Shown here piece by piece: positions 1 through 7,377 of a stretch of 9,041 nucleotides of DNA. The translations under genes and the position numbers were made by a program. The notes beneath the pieces were generated by a model, which worked only from the letters and a program-made list of their open reading frames with translations, was not told the origin of the DNA and made no database searches. This DNA is from JAQUGA01 sp964521105. Lineage in GTDB: Bacteria > Bacteroidota > Bacteroidia > Bacteroidales > WCHB1-69. The first letter of the stretch is position 1; each line of letters begins with the position of its first letter. The stretch covers positions 1-9,041 of the forward strand of contig CAZFPO010000119.1 in NCBI GenBank assembly GCA_964521105.1, read 5' to 3'.

Positions 1-43
1 AATGAGTTGAATCGTTGCAAATCTTAAAAAGTGCTTTAGCATT

Positions 44-63
44 GTTTCGGTGCTAGCCGAAAC
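44..63. terminator. Perfect 7-bp hairpin, possible terminator
   Basis: GTTTCGG at 44-50 pairs perfectly with CCGAAAC at 57-63 around a six-base loop (TGCTAG). A weak T-rich stretch (CTTTTATT) follows at 67-74. A + strand frame closes at TAA 25-27, so this could end transcription of a gene to the left, but the T-tract is poor. It could instead be a dispersed palindrome or a protein site. Confidence 0.3.
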
Positions 64-181
64 CGACTTTTATTAGATTTGTAGATGAAAACTTATTGCG
101 GGGGGATAGCGATATTTTTTTCTTGATTTTTTTGCAACTTTTTATTCGTGGAATATTTGTTTATAATAAGGTACTCATGCT

Positions 182-201
182 TTCTCCGCCTGCTGGCGGA
201 T
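182..201. repeat. Short palindromic repeat, copy 1
   Basis: TCCGCC at 185-190 pairs with GGCGGA at 195-200 around a TGCT loop. It is a small GC-rich island in AT-rich surroundings. The 20 bases match the reverse complement of 318-337 at 15 positions, and the outer TTCTCCG and CGGAT are conserved. This suggests a REP-like dispersed palindrome, although with two copies in view the family is inferred. Confidence 0.45.
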
Positions 202-317
202 CAGGTGTATCAAGACAAAAAGTGGTAAGAAAATAAATTAAAATCATCAATGTTGTTAAAATTTTGAATTTTTGCAATAGGCTGTAAATGAGATTGATGC
301 TTAATTCTGTCATTGGT

Positions 318-337
318 ATCCGTAGGCTGACGGAGAA
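318..337 (-). repeat. Short palindromic repeat, copy 2 (inverted)
   Basis: TCCGT at 319-323 pairs with ACGGA at 330-334 around a six-base loop. Read on the minus strand it matches copy 1 (182-201) at 15 of 20 positions, so the two lie in opposite orientation about 120 bases apart. The central bases differ, but the outer stem is kept in both copies, as expected if the hairpin itself is what is maintained. Confidence 0.4.
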
Positions 338-340
338 GAG

Positions 341-371
341 TTTTAACCGCCAAAGGAGGTCAAAATTTTTT
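341..371 (+). terminator. Terminator-like hairpin followed by six T
   Basis: TTTTAACCGCC at 341-351 pairs with GGAGGTCAAAA at 355-365 at 9 of 11 positions across an AAA loop, and six T follow at 366-371. This has the form of an intrinsic terminator for + strand transcription and would insulate the promoter at 462-492. The right arm contains AAAGGAGGT (352-360), a perfect Shine-Dalgarno look-alike, but no start codon lies at a suitable distance, so I read it as stem sequence. Confidence 0.45.
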
Positions 372-461
372 ATCGAACTACAATAAATAAAAATGAAAAA
401 TCCGAGAAATCTTATTCGGAATAATTTATATCATGCAATAAAAAAAAATATAGTAAAATAC

Positions 462-492
462 TTGACATTTGATTGATTTATGTTTATATTTG
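462..492 (+). promoter_or_regulatory. Bacteroidota-type promoter of the operon
   Basis: TTG at 462-464 and TATATTTG at 485-492 are separated by 20 bases. They fit the known Bacteroidota sigma-ABfr pattern of a -33 TTG and a -7 TAnnTTTG. Transcription would start near 497-500, giving a leader of about 95 bases before the ATG at 594. It is the best promoter in the window and sits directly upstream of the five-gene run. Confidence 0.7.
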
Positions 493-518
493 ACGTGTTA
501 AAATGATTAACGTGATTT

Positions 519-530
519 TAAATGCATTTA
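519..530. promoter_or_regulatory. 12-bp perfect palindrome in the leader
   Basis: TAAATGCATTTA is its own reverse complement and lies about 20 bases downstream of the predicted transcription start. A dimeric regulator bound here could block transcription. AT-rich 12-bp palindromes also arise by chance, so this is only a candidate. Confidence 0.2.
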
Positions 531-581
531 TGTAGCTGATTAACTGCGTTTTGTGATTTAATTTTGAAGCATGTAATTATA

Positions 582-658
582 AAAATCAAGGATATGAAAA
601 AGTTTACATTTTTATTCGTGCTGTTTTTTTGTGCAAAAATGGCGTTTGGGCAGTGGGA
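582..658 (+). repeat. 77-base direct repeat A, copy 1 (start and signal peptide)
   Basis: This block matches 3763-3839 at 76 of 77 positions, the only difference being G591 against A3772. It covers the 12 bases before the ATG and the first 21 codons of the gene, that is, the translation-start region and the whole signal peptide. The match ends sharply at both sides. Identity at synonymous sites indicates recent duplication or gene conversion. Confidence 0.95.
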
Positions 659-3600
659 GAGCATTGACCAAATAAATTCAAGCAACGCTCAAACCATTTT
701 TAAAACAAACCAAAGCTTATTCTTAATTTCAGACAGATGGCGAGCTTTATACAAAAGTATTGACAATGGATTGACATGGGAAAAAAAGCTAATATTTCCG
801 ACACTTAATAATATATATGACGGTATCGGATTTGTGAATATCATTACCAAAGGAGATACAATACTACTATGCTCATTCAATTCTATCTACCGTTCATTCA
901 ATGATGGTAATAGTTGGAGTCAAACTCCAACACCAAGCATGTCAACCAATTGCTTTCTTTTAAACGACACAATGTATAGTTATGATAATTTTAATTGGGG
1001 TTGTATTTATAAATCGAACAATTTCGGACAAACATGGGTGCAGGATTGTAGCTCAGCTATAAGCAATTTAAATATTGCTTCAATTATTAATATAGATAGC
1101 AATGTGTATGGTATAGCATTATTGGATACCATCATTCAACTTGTGAAAATTAATAATGTAGAAAGTTTTGAAATCCTTGATACTGTGCCATATAGCATTT
1201 TAGGGTTTTATGCAACTAACCAGAAAATTGCATATTGTAACTATAATTATCATGATACAACTGCATTTATATCGATTTCAAATAATCAAGGATTAACATG
1301 GAATACTATTAATATACCCTATTGCCCTTATTCATTGACTGTTAAAGGGGATTCAATATTTGTTATTTATGCAGATAGTGTTGTGTATTCTGCCAATGAC
1401 GGATTATCATGGTCAAAAGTAACAGGGATTAAACAATATAAGTATTTCGAAAAATATGATTACATAAATGGAATTGAATATATATATTCTTCAATGGGAA
1501 CGTTAAATCGAAGAACAATATTCTCAGAATGGGAGTCGATAAACGTTAACTTCCCCTCAATTTTTCCTTGGTGGCTTAAAGTAAAGAATAATCATCTTTT
1601 TTATAGCGAAAGTGTTGGTTATATTAGAAAACCCATTGGAAATTCTAACGATAAACTCTTAAGAGTTTATGAAGATAGTACGGTTTTTATTGATTTTATA
1701 AAAATATTGGGGAATAATATGTACAGTTTAAACCCAAACATTGGTTTATTGCGTTCGGAAAACAATGGCGATAGCTGGTCATTAATTGATTTGGGTATTC
1801 CAGATTTAAATCTCAGTGGGTATAGCAGATATAACATGACAGAAAGAAACGATACACTTTATTTGATTATAAGTGAATATAGAGAAGCATACTATATCCT
1901 CATGAGTGTAGATGATGGAATAAATTGGACAACCATCTTTTCGGAAACAAATTTGAATTCTTGGATGACAACTTTAGATTATTGTACTTTTTTCAAAAGA
2001 GATAATTATTTGTTTGTTGGGTTTGCCGATCAAACGCCAGGTAATTATAGAAGATATAATATTGAAAATGGTGTCATTTCAAATTATATGAATCTTATTT
2101 CTCCAACCTCATTTATTCATTGTATTGGTGATTTGATTATTTCAAATGATTACAAGTCTTGTGACTTCGGCAACACTTGGATTTCCTGTGGCAATGGACT
2201 TCCTCAAGGTCTTTATCCTATTGAATATGAATTTTTTGGCAATGATTCAATCTTGTTTTGTTTTATGCAACCTGCGAATGATCTTTTTGCTTCATTAAAT
2301 CAGGGTGATTCATGGTTCTCCATAAAAGATAATATTCAAAGTAAATATATTCAAGCGGCAGATTTATACAACGACACCCTTTTTGTTATAGCAAGCTACG
2401 ATAGTGTATATGCTCGCTCTATTAATGACATAGCAGCAATATGTGTTAGTGGAAAAGTGTTCAACGATAATAACGGGAATAATGAATTCGACGCTTATGT
2501 TGATGAACCCACATCTGGAATAAAAGTGTATTCTAGTTCGAGTAATTACACCACAAATCTATATGGCGACTATTTCTTGTTTTTATCAGAATACTCGAAT
2601 GTTGATACGATTAGAATTCTGAATTCGCTTCTATATAGCACGGTTACTCCTGAATATTATATTGTAAATCAGGCAGACACCTCTAAGAATTTTGCCATAA
2701 CCAGAATTCCGGGTATTAACGATTTAAGAGTTGATATAACTTCTTTTATGTACCCAATTCCTGGATTTGGCTATTCTTTGAATATTACTTGTAAAAATGA
2801 AGGAACAACATCTTTAGATGCCAATGTATCGTTGAATGTTGATGATTTATTTACTTTTCAAAATTCAAGTGAAGCACCAACAAATATTTTGGGAAATGTT
2901 GTAAATTGGTCTATACCTGATTTTCAGCCTTTACAAAGTAAATCATTCACTGTTAATTTACTGCTCACAAATACGAATGTGTTAGGTGAGCAAATTTCCA
3001 TAGTCGCCAACATTTCCCCCATCCTAGGCGATACCACCATGGAAAACAATACTGACTCCATTTCGGATATCGTGGTTGGTTCATACGACCCCAACGACAA
3101 AACAGTAAACCGTGCCATGTATTTGTCGCCACAGCAGGTTTTGAATAAATCGGAAATGATTTACACCGTTCGTTTTCAAAACACAGGAACATGGTATGCC
3201 GAAAATGTGAGCATTCTCGACACACTACACCGCAATTTAGATTTAAACACCTTCCGAGTGATTTCGGCAAGTCACGATTACAATTTCGATTTTTCGGGCA
3301 ATGGAATCGTACGTTTTAACTTCCCGAACATCAATCTTCCCGACAGCAATATGAACGAAGCCGCCAGTCATGGTTTTATCAAATATGCTGTAAAACTCCA
3401 AAACTCAATTCCATTAAACGACAGCATTACAAACACCGCACACATCTTTTTCGATTTTAACGAAGCCATCGTTACAAACACTACACTCAATATTGTTAAA
3501 ATTGATGCTGCCATAAACGAATCACCCGACGAGTTCAATCTAAATGTTTATCCCAACCCCGCTAAAACTGTCTTAAACATTCGTTTTGAAAAATCTTCAT

Positions 3601-3764
3601 CGTATAATCTCACACTTTTCAGCCTCGATGGTCGCATGGTAATGAATGAAAAATCAAATTCCGAACATCATATTTTAAATATCGCTTCGCTAGATAAAGG
3701 GATTTATTTATTGAAAGTGTCGGATAATAACCGAAGTAAAATAGTTAAAGTGGTAATTCAATAA
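594..3764 (+). CDS. T9SS-secreted Asp-box propeller protein with DUF7619-like domain
   Basis: A 1056-residue multidomain secreted protein. Residues 1-20 form a signal peptide ending in FGQ. Nine Asp-box (BNR-type) motifs of the form S-x-D/N-x-G-x-T/S/N-W begin near residues 55, 101, 141, 229, 266, 388, 438, 522 and 567, which implies one or two beta-propellers. An SdrD-B-like segment with a possible calcium loop (DNNGNNEFD) starts near 620. An Ig/DUF11-like stretch spans about 700-828. A DUF7619-like domain opens with SYDPNDK at 830 and ends near 966. A type A T9SS sorting tail (YPNP at 986) ends in KVVIQ. It should be exported, then released or anchored at the surface; ligand or enzymatic function is unknown. 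I chose the ATG at 594 because the duplicated signal peptide begins there; an in-frame TTG at 564 would add ten residues before it. GC content rises clearly from about base 2990. It is first in the operon. Confidence 0.9.
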   Translation: MKKFTFLFVLFFCAKMAFGQWESIDQINSSNAQTIFKTNQSLFLISDRWRALYKSIDNGLTWEKKLIFPTLNNIYDGIGFVNIITKGDTILLCSFNSIYRSFNDGNSWSQTPTPSMSTNCFLLNDTMYSYDNFNWGCIYKSNNFGQTWVQDCSSAISNLNIASIINIDSNVYGIALLDTIIQLVKINNVESFEILDTVPYSILGFYATNQKIAYCNYNYHDTTAFISISNNQGLTWNTINIPYCPYSLTVKGDSIFVIYADSVVYSANDGLSWSKVTGIKQYKYFEKYDYINGIEYIYSSMGTLNRRTIFSEWESINVNFPSIFPWWLKVKNNHLFYSESVGYIRKPIGNSNDKLLRVYEDSTVFIDFIKILGNNMYSLNPNIGLLRSENNGDSWSLIDLGIPDLNLSGYSRYNMTERNDTLYLIISEYREAYYILMSVDDGINWTTIFSETNLNSWMTTLDYCTFFKRDNYLFVGFADQTPGNYRRYNIENGVISNYMNLISPTSFIHCIGDLIISNDYKSCDFGNTWISCGNGLPQGLYPIEYEFFGNDSILFCFMQPANDLFASLNQGDSWFSIKDNIQSKYIQAADLYNDTLFVIASYDSVYARSINDIAAICVSGKVFNDNNGNNEFDAYVDEPTSGIKVYSSSSNYTTNLYGDYFLFLSEYSNVDTIRILNSLLYSTVTPEYYIVNQADTSKNFAITRIPGINDLRVDITSFMYPIPGFGYSLNITCKNEGTTSLDANVSLNVDDLFTFQNSSEAPTNILGNVVNWSIPDFQPLQSKSFTVNLLLTNTNVLGEQISIVANISPILGDTTMENNTDSISDIVVGSYDPNDKTVNRAMYLSPQQVLNKSEMIYTVRFQNTGTWYAENVSILDTLHRNLDLNTFRVISASHDYNFDFSGNGIVRFNFPNINLPDSNMNEAASHGFIKYAVKLQNSIPLNDSITNTAHIFFDFNEAIVTNTTLNIVKIDAAINESPDEFNLNVYPNPAKTVLNIRFEKSSSYNLTLFSLDGRMVMNEKSNSEHHILNIASLDKGIYLLKVSDNNRSKIVKVVIQ
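3603..3671 (+). repeat. 69-base direct repeat B, copy 1 (sorting tail)
   Basis: This block is identical base for base to 4867-4935. It encodes the middle of the T9SS sorting tail, from YNLTLFSLDG to NSEHH. Downstream the two genes still encode almost the same residues but differ at many synonymous positions, so the block of perfect identity has a sharp edge. That favours a recent local conversion event over uniform selection on the protein. Confidence 0.93.
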
Positions 3765-3839
3765 AATCAAGAATATGAAAAAGTTTACATTTTTATTCGT
3801 GCTGTTTTTTTGTGCAAAAATGGCGTTTGGGCAGTGGGA
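3763..3839 (+). repeat. 77-base direct repeat A, copy 2 (start and signal peptide)
   Basis: Second copy of the block at 582-658, starting inside the TAA stop of gene 1 and reaching codon 22 of gene 2. It carries the leader AATCAAGAAT and the complete signal peptide. Both genes therefore have essentially the same translation-start context and the same export signal. Confidence 0.95.
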
Positions 3840-5028
3840 AACGGTCTATTTCCCAACAATTGGTGTGCAATTACCTAATTTAAATGCCGTGGAATTTTAT
3901 AATTTTAATCGAGGAATTGCTGTAGGTTATGAAAACGATCAAGTAATAGCATGTATAATTAGAACATCTGATAATGGAAATAATTGGGATACATCATACG
4001 TCTGGACACAAAATTCAGCCTATGTTGATGTCAGTTTTTTTGATTTAAATAAAATTATTGCTGTGGGTCAAATGTATTCGGGAACAAATAGAGGTATCAT
4101 AACTCAAAGTAATGATTTTGGAGATAATTGGACGTCCACCGAAACCGTTGTGAAATTAAATGCTGTTTGTGTCGTAAATTCCGAATTGGCATACATTTCA
4201 GGAAGTCAAGGAATGATTTATAAAACCATAAACGCGGGATTATCTTGGGACTCAATTAATACTGGTTATGCAAGTGATTTAATGTCAATTTATTTTATAA
4301 ACGATACCATCGGTTTTGCGTGTAGCTCTAATATTATCATAAAAACCATAGATGGAGGTTCTAATTGGAATGCAACGAATATTAATGCTGGTTTTCTTGA
4401 TAAAGTTTTTTTTTCAAATGATAGTGTTGGTTACTGTAAAACTAGAGGTGGTGCTAATGTTGGTAGTGTTGAAGTTTATAAAACAATTGATCAAGGTGGT
4501 AATTGGAATTTGATATCCTCAATATCAACAGGGATGTTGCATTTGTCAATGTTTTTTCCAGATATAAATACTGGATATATCGTTGGTCAATTTTCGGTAT
4601 TAAAAACAATAGATGGTGCTTTAGGTTGGTCAAATGAGCAGGCTGAATCACCAGGATGGGATAATTTTTTTGATGATGTAATGGATGTTTTCTTTTTAAA
4701 TAAAGATACTGGTTTTATTGTAGGATATGGGCAGTTTTACAGGACTGTAACTGGTGGATATAACCCAACTTTAGCAATGGATGACTCTCCAAATGAACTT
4801 AATTTGTCCGTTTATCCAAATCCGGCCAATACCGTTTTAAACGTTCGTTTTGAAAAATCTTTATCTTATAATCTCACACTTTTCAGCCTCGATGGTCGCA
4901 TGGTAATGAATGAAAAATCAAATTCCGAACATCATGTTTTAAACATCGCTTCACTAGATAAAGGGATTTATTTGCTTAAAGTTTCGGATAATAATAGGAG
5001 TAAGATAGTGAAGGTGGTTATTCAATAA
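3775..5028 (+). CDS. T9SS-secreted YCF48-like beta-propeller protein
   Basis: A 417-residue secreted protein. Residues 1-20 are a signal peptide identical to that of gene 1. The body is a run of YCF48/BNR-type repeats: motifs like T-I-D-G-G-x-N-W begin near residues 64, 112, 151, 191, 237 and a degenerate one at 278, alternating with G-F/Y-x-V/A-G strands such as GIAVG, GYIVG and GFIVG. Propellers of this type are known from the photosystem II assembly factor Ycf48/Hcf136, but bacterial secreted relatives have varied or unknown roles, so no photosynthesis link is implied. YPNP at 347 opens a T9SS type A sorting tail that runs to the end (KVVIQ), nearly the same as in gene 1. It starts 10 bases after gene 1. 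There is no SdrD-B-like or DUF7619-like part, so it resembles a short version of gene 1. It probably binds a protein or glycan at the cell surface, which is inference. Confidence 0.9.
   Translation: MKKFTFLFVLFFCAKMAFGQWETVYFPTIGVQLPNLNAVEFYNFNRGIAVGYENDQVIACIIRTSDNGNNWDTSYVWTQNSAYVDVSFFDLNKIIAVGQMYSGTNRGIITQSNDFGDNWTSTETVVKLNAVCVVNSELAYISGSQGMIYKTINAGLSWDSINTGYASDLMSIYFINDTIGFACSSNIIIKTIDGGSNWNATNINAGFLDKVFFSNDSVGYCKTRGGANVGSVEVYKTIDQGGNWNLISSISTGMLHLSMFFPDINTGYIVGQFSVLKTIDGALGWSNEQAESPGWDNFFDDVMDVFFLNKDTGFIVGYGQFYRTVTGGYNPTLAMDDSPNELNLSVYPNPANTVLNVRFEKSLSYNLTLFSLDGRMVMNEKSNSEHHVLNIASLDKGIYLLKVSDNNRSKIVKVVIQ
4867..4935 (+). repeat. 69-base direct repeat B, copy 2 (sorting tail)
   Basis: Identical partner of 3603-3671 inside the sorting tail of gene 2. 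The flanking tail codons are similar but not identical at the DNA level; for example, the last codons before the stop differ at several third positions. Confidence 0.93.
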
Positions 5029-5033
5029 TGTGG

Positions 5034-5041
5034 TATTTTTG
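5034..5041 (+). promoter_or_regulatory. Isolated -7-like element before gene 3
   Basis: TATTTTTG fits TAnnTTTG and lies 22 bases before the ATG at 5064, in the longest gap of the operon (35 bases). No TTG stands at the expected upstream distance, so it is at best a weak internal promoter. Confidence 0.2.
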
Positions 5042-5063
5042 TTTGATAAATAAGTGATTTGAA

Positions 5064-5954
5064 ATGAAATATCAAAAGATAAAAACCTTAATAAAAAGAA
5101 CACTAGGGTTGTTGCTATTGTTTTTACCAAGTACAATATTCTGCCAAAATGATTTAACCATTGGCGAAGTCTTTAATTACGAAATTGGAGATGAATTTCA
5201 AAGTATTAGTTACCATTATCCGAACCCACAGTCTTTAAGAAGATTTGCTGTTATGGATAAATATTTCACTAATTCGGGTAAAACGGTGAATTATAAGCGA
5301 GAGTATAGTAATTGGAATTTAGTACTTGTTACTGTGCCATTTTATCACATGGAATATCGATTTCAATATTTCGAAGAAGTTCGTTCATATTCAAATTTAG
5401 ATTCAAATATTCGGAAATATAGTGGTTATTATGATGATCAAAACGATTCTATCGGAAATTACTATAGTGATACCATATATTTTTCAAATGAACTTTGTTC
5501 GGGAAATGTATTTAAGTATCATGCTTGTCTCGCTTGTAACTTCGAAGGTACTTCTTATGAAGGTATTTATAGAGAGGGCTTGGGCGAAATATATTATAAA
5601 ACAGCAGCCTATGCTGACCAAGAACTACAAGTGTATACACTGATTTATTTTAAAAAAGGAGCATTTAGTTGCGGGACTCCGAGTATGATTTTTGAAGGTG
5701 TAAATGATTTTGGTGATGCGAATATTCAATTAAATGTTAGCCCAAACCCAACCTCCGATTATTTAAATATTGATTTTCAAAATTCAGAACCCTGCGAAAT
5801 TTTATTGTTGAGTATGGATGGAAGAACAATCAAGCAAGAAAAATCAAATTCATTACATTATAAAATGGATGTTTCTGCTCTGGAAAAAGGCGTTTATTTA
5901 CTCAAGGTTTCGGACGAAAATAGAAGTAAAATTATGAAAGTTGTTATACAGTAA
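5064..5954 (+). CDS. Unrecognised secreted protein with T9SS sorting tail
   Basis: A 296-residue protein whose central part I do not recognise. Residues 1-28 form a signal peptide with a basic start (KYQKIKTLIKR), a Leu-rich core and FCQ at the likely cleavage site. The body (about 29-215) is rich in Tyr, Asn and Asp and probably beta-stranded. It has four cysteines at 145, 155, 158 and 203, with the pair in HACLAC. An EGLGEIYY segment near 171 followed by a C-x-T-P ending recalls a pattern of uncharacterised Bacteroidota secreted proteins that have an EG-x-G motif just before the tail; that recollection is not a firm family call. SPNP at 226 opens the sorting tail, which ends in KVVIQ like genes 1 and 2 but is clearly more diverged. 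It follows gene 2 by 35 bases and precedes gene 4 by 11. The protein should be delivered to the surface or medium by the T9SS. Confidence 0.85.
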   Translation: MKYQKIKTLIKRTLGLLLLFLPSTIFCQNDLTIGEVFNYEIGDEFQSISYHYPNPQSLRRFAVMDKYFTNSGKTVNYKREYSNWNLVLVTVPFYHMEYRFQYFEEVRSYSNLDSNIRKYSGYYDDQNDSIGNYYSDTIYFSNELCSGNVFKYHACLACNFEGTSYEGIYREGLGEIYYKTAAYADQELQVYTLIYFKKGAFSCGTPSMIFEGVNDFGDANIQLNVSPNPTSDYLNIDFQNSEPCEILLLSMDGRTIKQEKSNSLHYKMDVSALEKGVYLLKVSDENRSKIMKVVIQ

Positions 5955-5965
5955 GGAAATTGATT

Positions 5966-7369
5966 ATGAAAATGATAAAGATGTTTTTTTTATTGTTTTT
6001 TTTAATTAATACTTCTTTTTTGTTTTCTCAAACAAATTCAAATAAGATAAGCACTGAGGATAAAATACTGGGACTCTCAATTATTTGGAAAGAAGTATCA
6101 TATAATTTTGCTTACTTTGAGAGACTTCCTGATCTAAAATGGGACGAAGAGTATGGAAAATACATCTCGAAAATTTTAAATACAAAGAGTGATTTAGAAT
6201 ATTATTTAGTTCTTCAAGATTTTTTGAATCTACTAAAAGAAAGACATACTAAAATAATAATACCCGATTATTTAAAACGAGAATATTATTCTAGAATTAA
6301 AAAACAATGGTTCATATTCGAATGGATAAATGATGTTATTTTTGTGACGCATACTCGAAAATTAATTGAAAATTATTTACCTCTTGGCAGTAAAATCCTT
6401 GAAATTAATGGTGTCAAAACTGAAATATTTTTCAATGAAGTCTTAAAAAACAAGGGCAATACAACATTTGAACACACAAGAAAAAGGGTATTAAGAAACG
6501 AATTAATGTTTGAATTTGAAAATTATCCCAAATTTATCAAACACATTACTCCTAATGGACATGAACAATCGTTGAGATTTGACACTATAGTTATTGAAAA
6601 TGACGAATGGATAGGATTTACGGAGTATGACATGAAGCGAGAGATGAACCATTTTCCTTCATTTTCATGGACAGAGGATTCTATCGCTTTTTTGGACATG
6701 GCTGGTGATATGAATGATGATTTATTGCTCTTTTTTGATTCAATTTATCCAGCAATTACAAAAGCAAAAGGTCTTATTGTTGATGTAAGATATAGTCAGG
6801 GAGGTTCAAGTGTAGGAGATTACATTATAAGTCATTTCACAGAACTAGACACCATTAAACAATTTTACTATACACGTACCAATAATGCATATTACAGAGC
6901 ATTTGGAGCATATTCCGACTCTACATTAATAAGTTTCATTGGTGGCAATATTCGATACAATCAGTTTGCTGACTATCATAAAAACAGAAGTTTTGTGATT
7001 GACACTTCAATTTATATCAACACAGTCTTAAAAACGAAACGAGTTAATTTGCCAATAGTTTTTTTGATTGACAATTTTGTCGGTTCTGCTACTGAAGATT
7101 TTTTAATATCCCTAAAAACTGCTGGATTAGGCACATTTGTGGGTGAGCCTACGGCTGGTAGTTGTACACAACCATTAATTGTAAAACTGCCCGGTAATGG
7201 ATTTGCTTTAATAGCCACACAGAAAACAATGTTAAATGAAAACGAAGTTTTTACGTACATAAAACCTGATGTTGAAGTTAAAAGAACCTTGGAAGAGATT
7301 TTGTCTGGAAAAGATAAAATATTTGAAGTTGGATTAGAGGTTTTAAGAAAAATTATCAGTAAAAAATAA
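5966..7369 (+). CDS. S41-family peptidase, tricorn/IRBP-like (paralogue 1)
   Basis: A 467-residue exported protein. Residues 1-22 form a signal peptide ending in FSQ without a lipobox cysteine. A helical N-terminal domain carries His94 in RHTK, where tricorn-like S41 enzymes have a catalytic His in a D-x-H-T-type motif. A PDZ-like turn (PLGSKILEING) surrounds Gly141. The tail-specific protease core begins near DVR at 273-275 with GGSS at 279-282. The likely nucleophile is Ser374 in VGSATE. The GEPTAGSCTQP segment at 393-403 lacks the Lys of CtpA-type Ser-Lys dyads, so the enzyme, if active, should use the Ser-His arrangement. A PD motif at 434-435 follows. I prefer the ATG at 5966 over the in-frame TTG at 5960 because AAGGA at 5953-5957 is well spaced from it. 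There is no T9SS tail, so it is probably periplasmic. Substrate unknown; cleavage of exported peptides is inferred. Confidence 0.85.
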   Translation: MKMIKMFFLLFFLINTSFLFSQTNSNKISTEDKILGLSIIWKEVSYNFAYFERLPDLKWDEEYGKYISKILNTKSDLEYYLVLQDFLNLLKERHTKIIIPDYLKREYYSRIKKQWFIFEWINDVIFVTHTRKLIENYLPLGSKILEINGVKTEIFFNEVLKNKGNTTFEHTRKRVLRNELMFEFENYPKFIKHITPNGHEQSLRFDTIVIENDEWIGFTEYDMKREMNHFPSFSWTEDSIAFLDMAGDMNDDLLLFFDSIYPAITKAKGLIVDVRYSQGGSSVGDYIISHFTELDTIKQFYYTRTNNAYYRAFGAYSDSTLISFIGGNIRYNQFADYHKNRSFVIDTSIYINTVLKTKRVNLPIVFLIDNFVGSATEDFLISLKTAGLGTFVGEPTAGSCTQPLIVKLPGNGFALIATQKTMLNENEVFTYIKPDVEVKRTLEEILSGKDKIFEVGLEVLRKIISKK

Positions 7370-7377
7370 ATCAAAAC

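Larger units (their letters stand above)
1..461. other. Gene-free upstream region
   Basis: No reading frame here has a convincing start, length or composition. The only frame entering from the left edge on the + strand closes at a TAA at 25-27 after eight codons. The stretch is AT-rich with homopolymer runs and carries short hairpins, which are listed separately: 44-63, 182-201, 318-337 and 341-371. It probably includes the 3' end or untranslated tail of a gene outside the window and the region upstream of the operon promoter. I see no tRNA, riboswitch or mobile-element gene in it. Confidence 0.6.

Noticed and set aside
1..42. Minus-strand frame with ATG at 42 running off the left edge (MLKHFLRF)
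   Set aside because: Only 14 codons are visible, with no promoter match on that strand behind it and no clear signal-peptide shape.
74..81. TAGATTTG, a -7-like match
   Set aside because: No TTG at 17-23 bases upstream, and the ATG at 85 that follows stops after 13 codons.
352..360. AAAGGAGGT, a perfect Shine-Dalgarno sequence
   Set aside because: No start codon follows at a usable distance; the bases form the right arm of the hairpin at 341-365, and strong Shine-Dalgarno sites are not typical of this phylum.
393..476. 27-codon frame (MKNPRNLIRNN and onward), rich in Lys and Asn
   Set aside because: It lies upstream of the promoter in AT-rich DNA, has no start signal or recognisable motif, and its composition is what such DNA gives by chance.
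564..593. TTG start ten codons upstream for gene 1
   Set aside because: It would place extra residues before the signal peptide, and the duplicated block shows that gene 2 begins at the equivalent ATG right after a stop codon.
2965..3270. Minus-strand 101-codon frame inside gene 1
   Set aside because: It is a shadow of the DUF7619-like coding region, helped by the higher GC there; it has no domain or start signal.
3775..4780. Photosynthesis role for gene 2 because of its YCF48-like repeats
   Set aside because: The repeat type is widespread in secreted bacterial propellers, and the T9SS tail and neighbours point to a surface protein.
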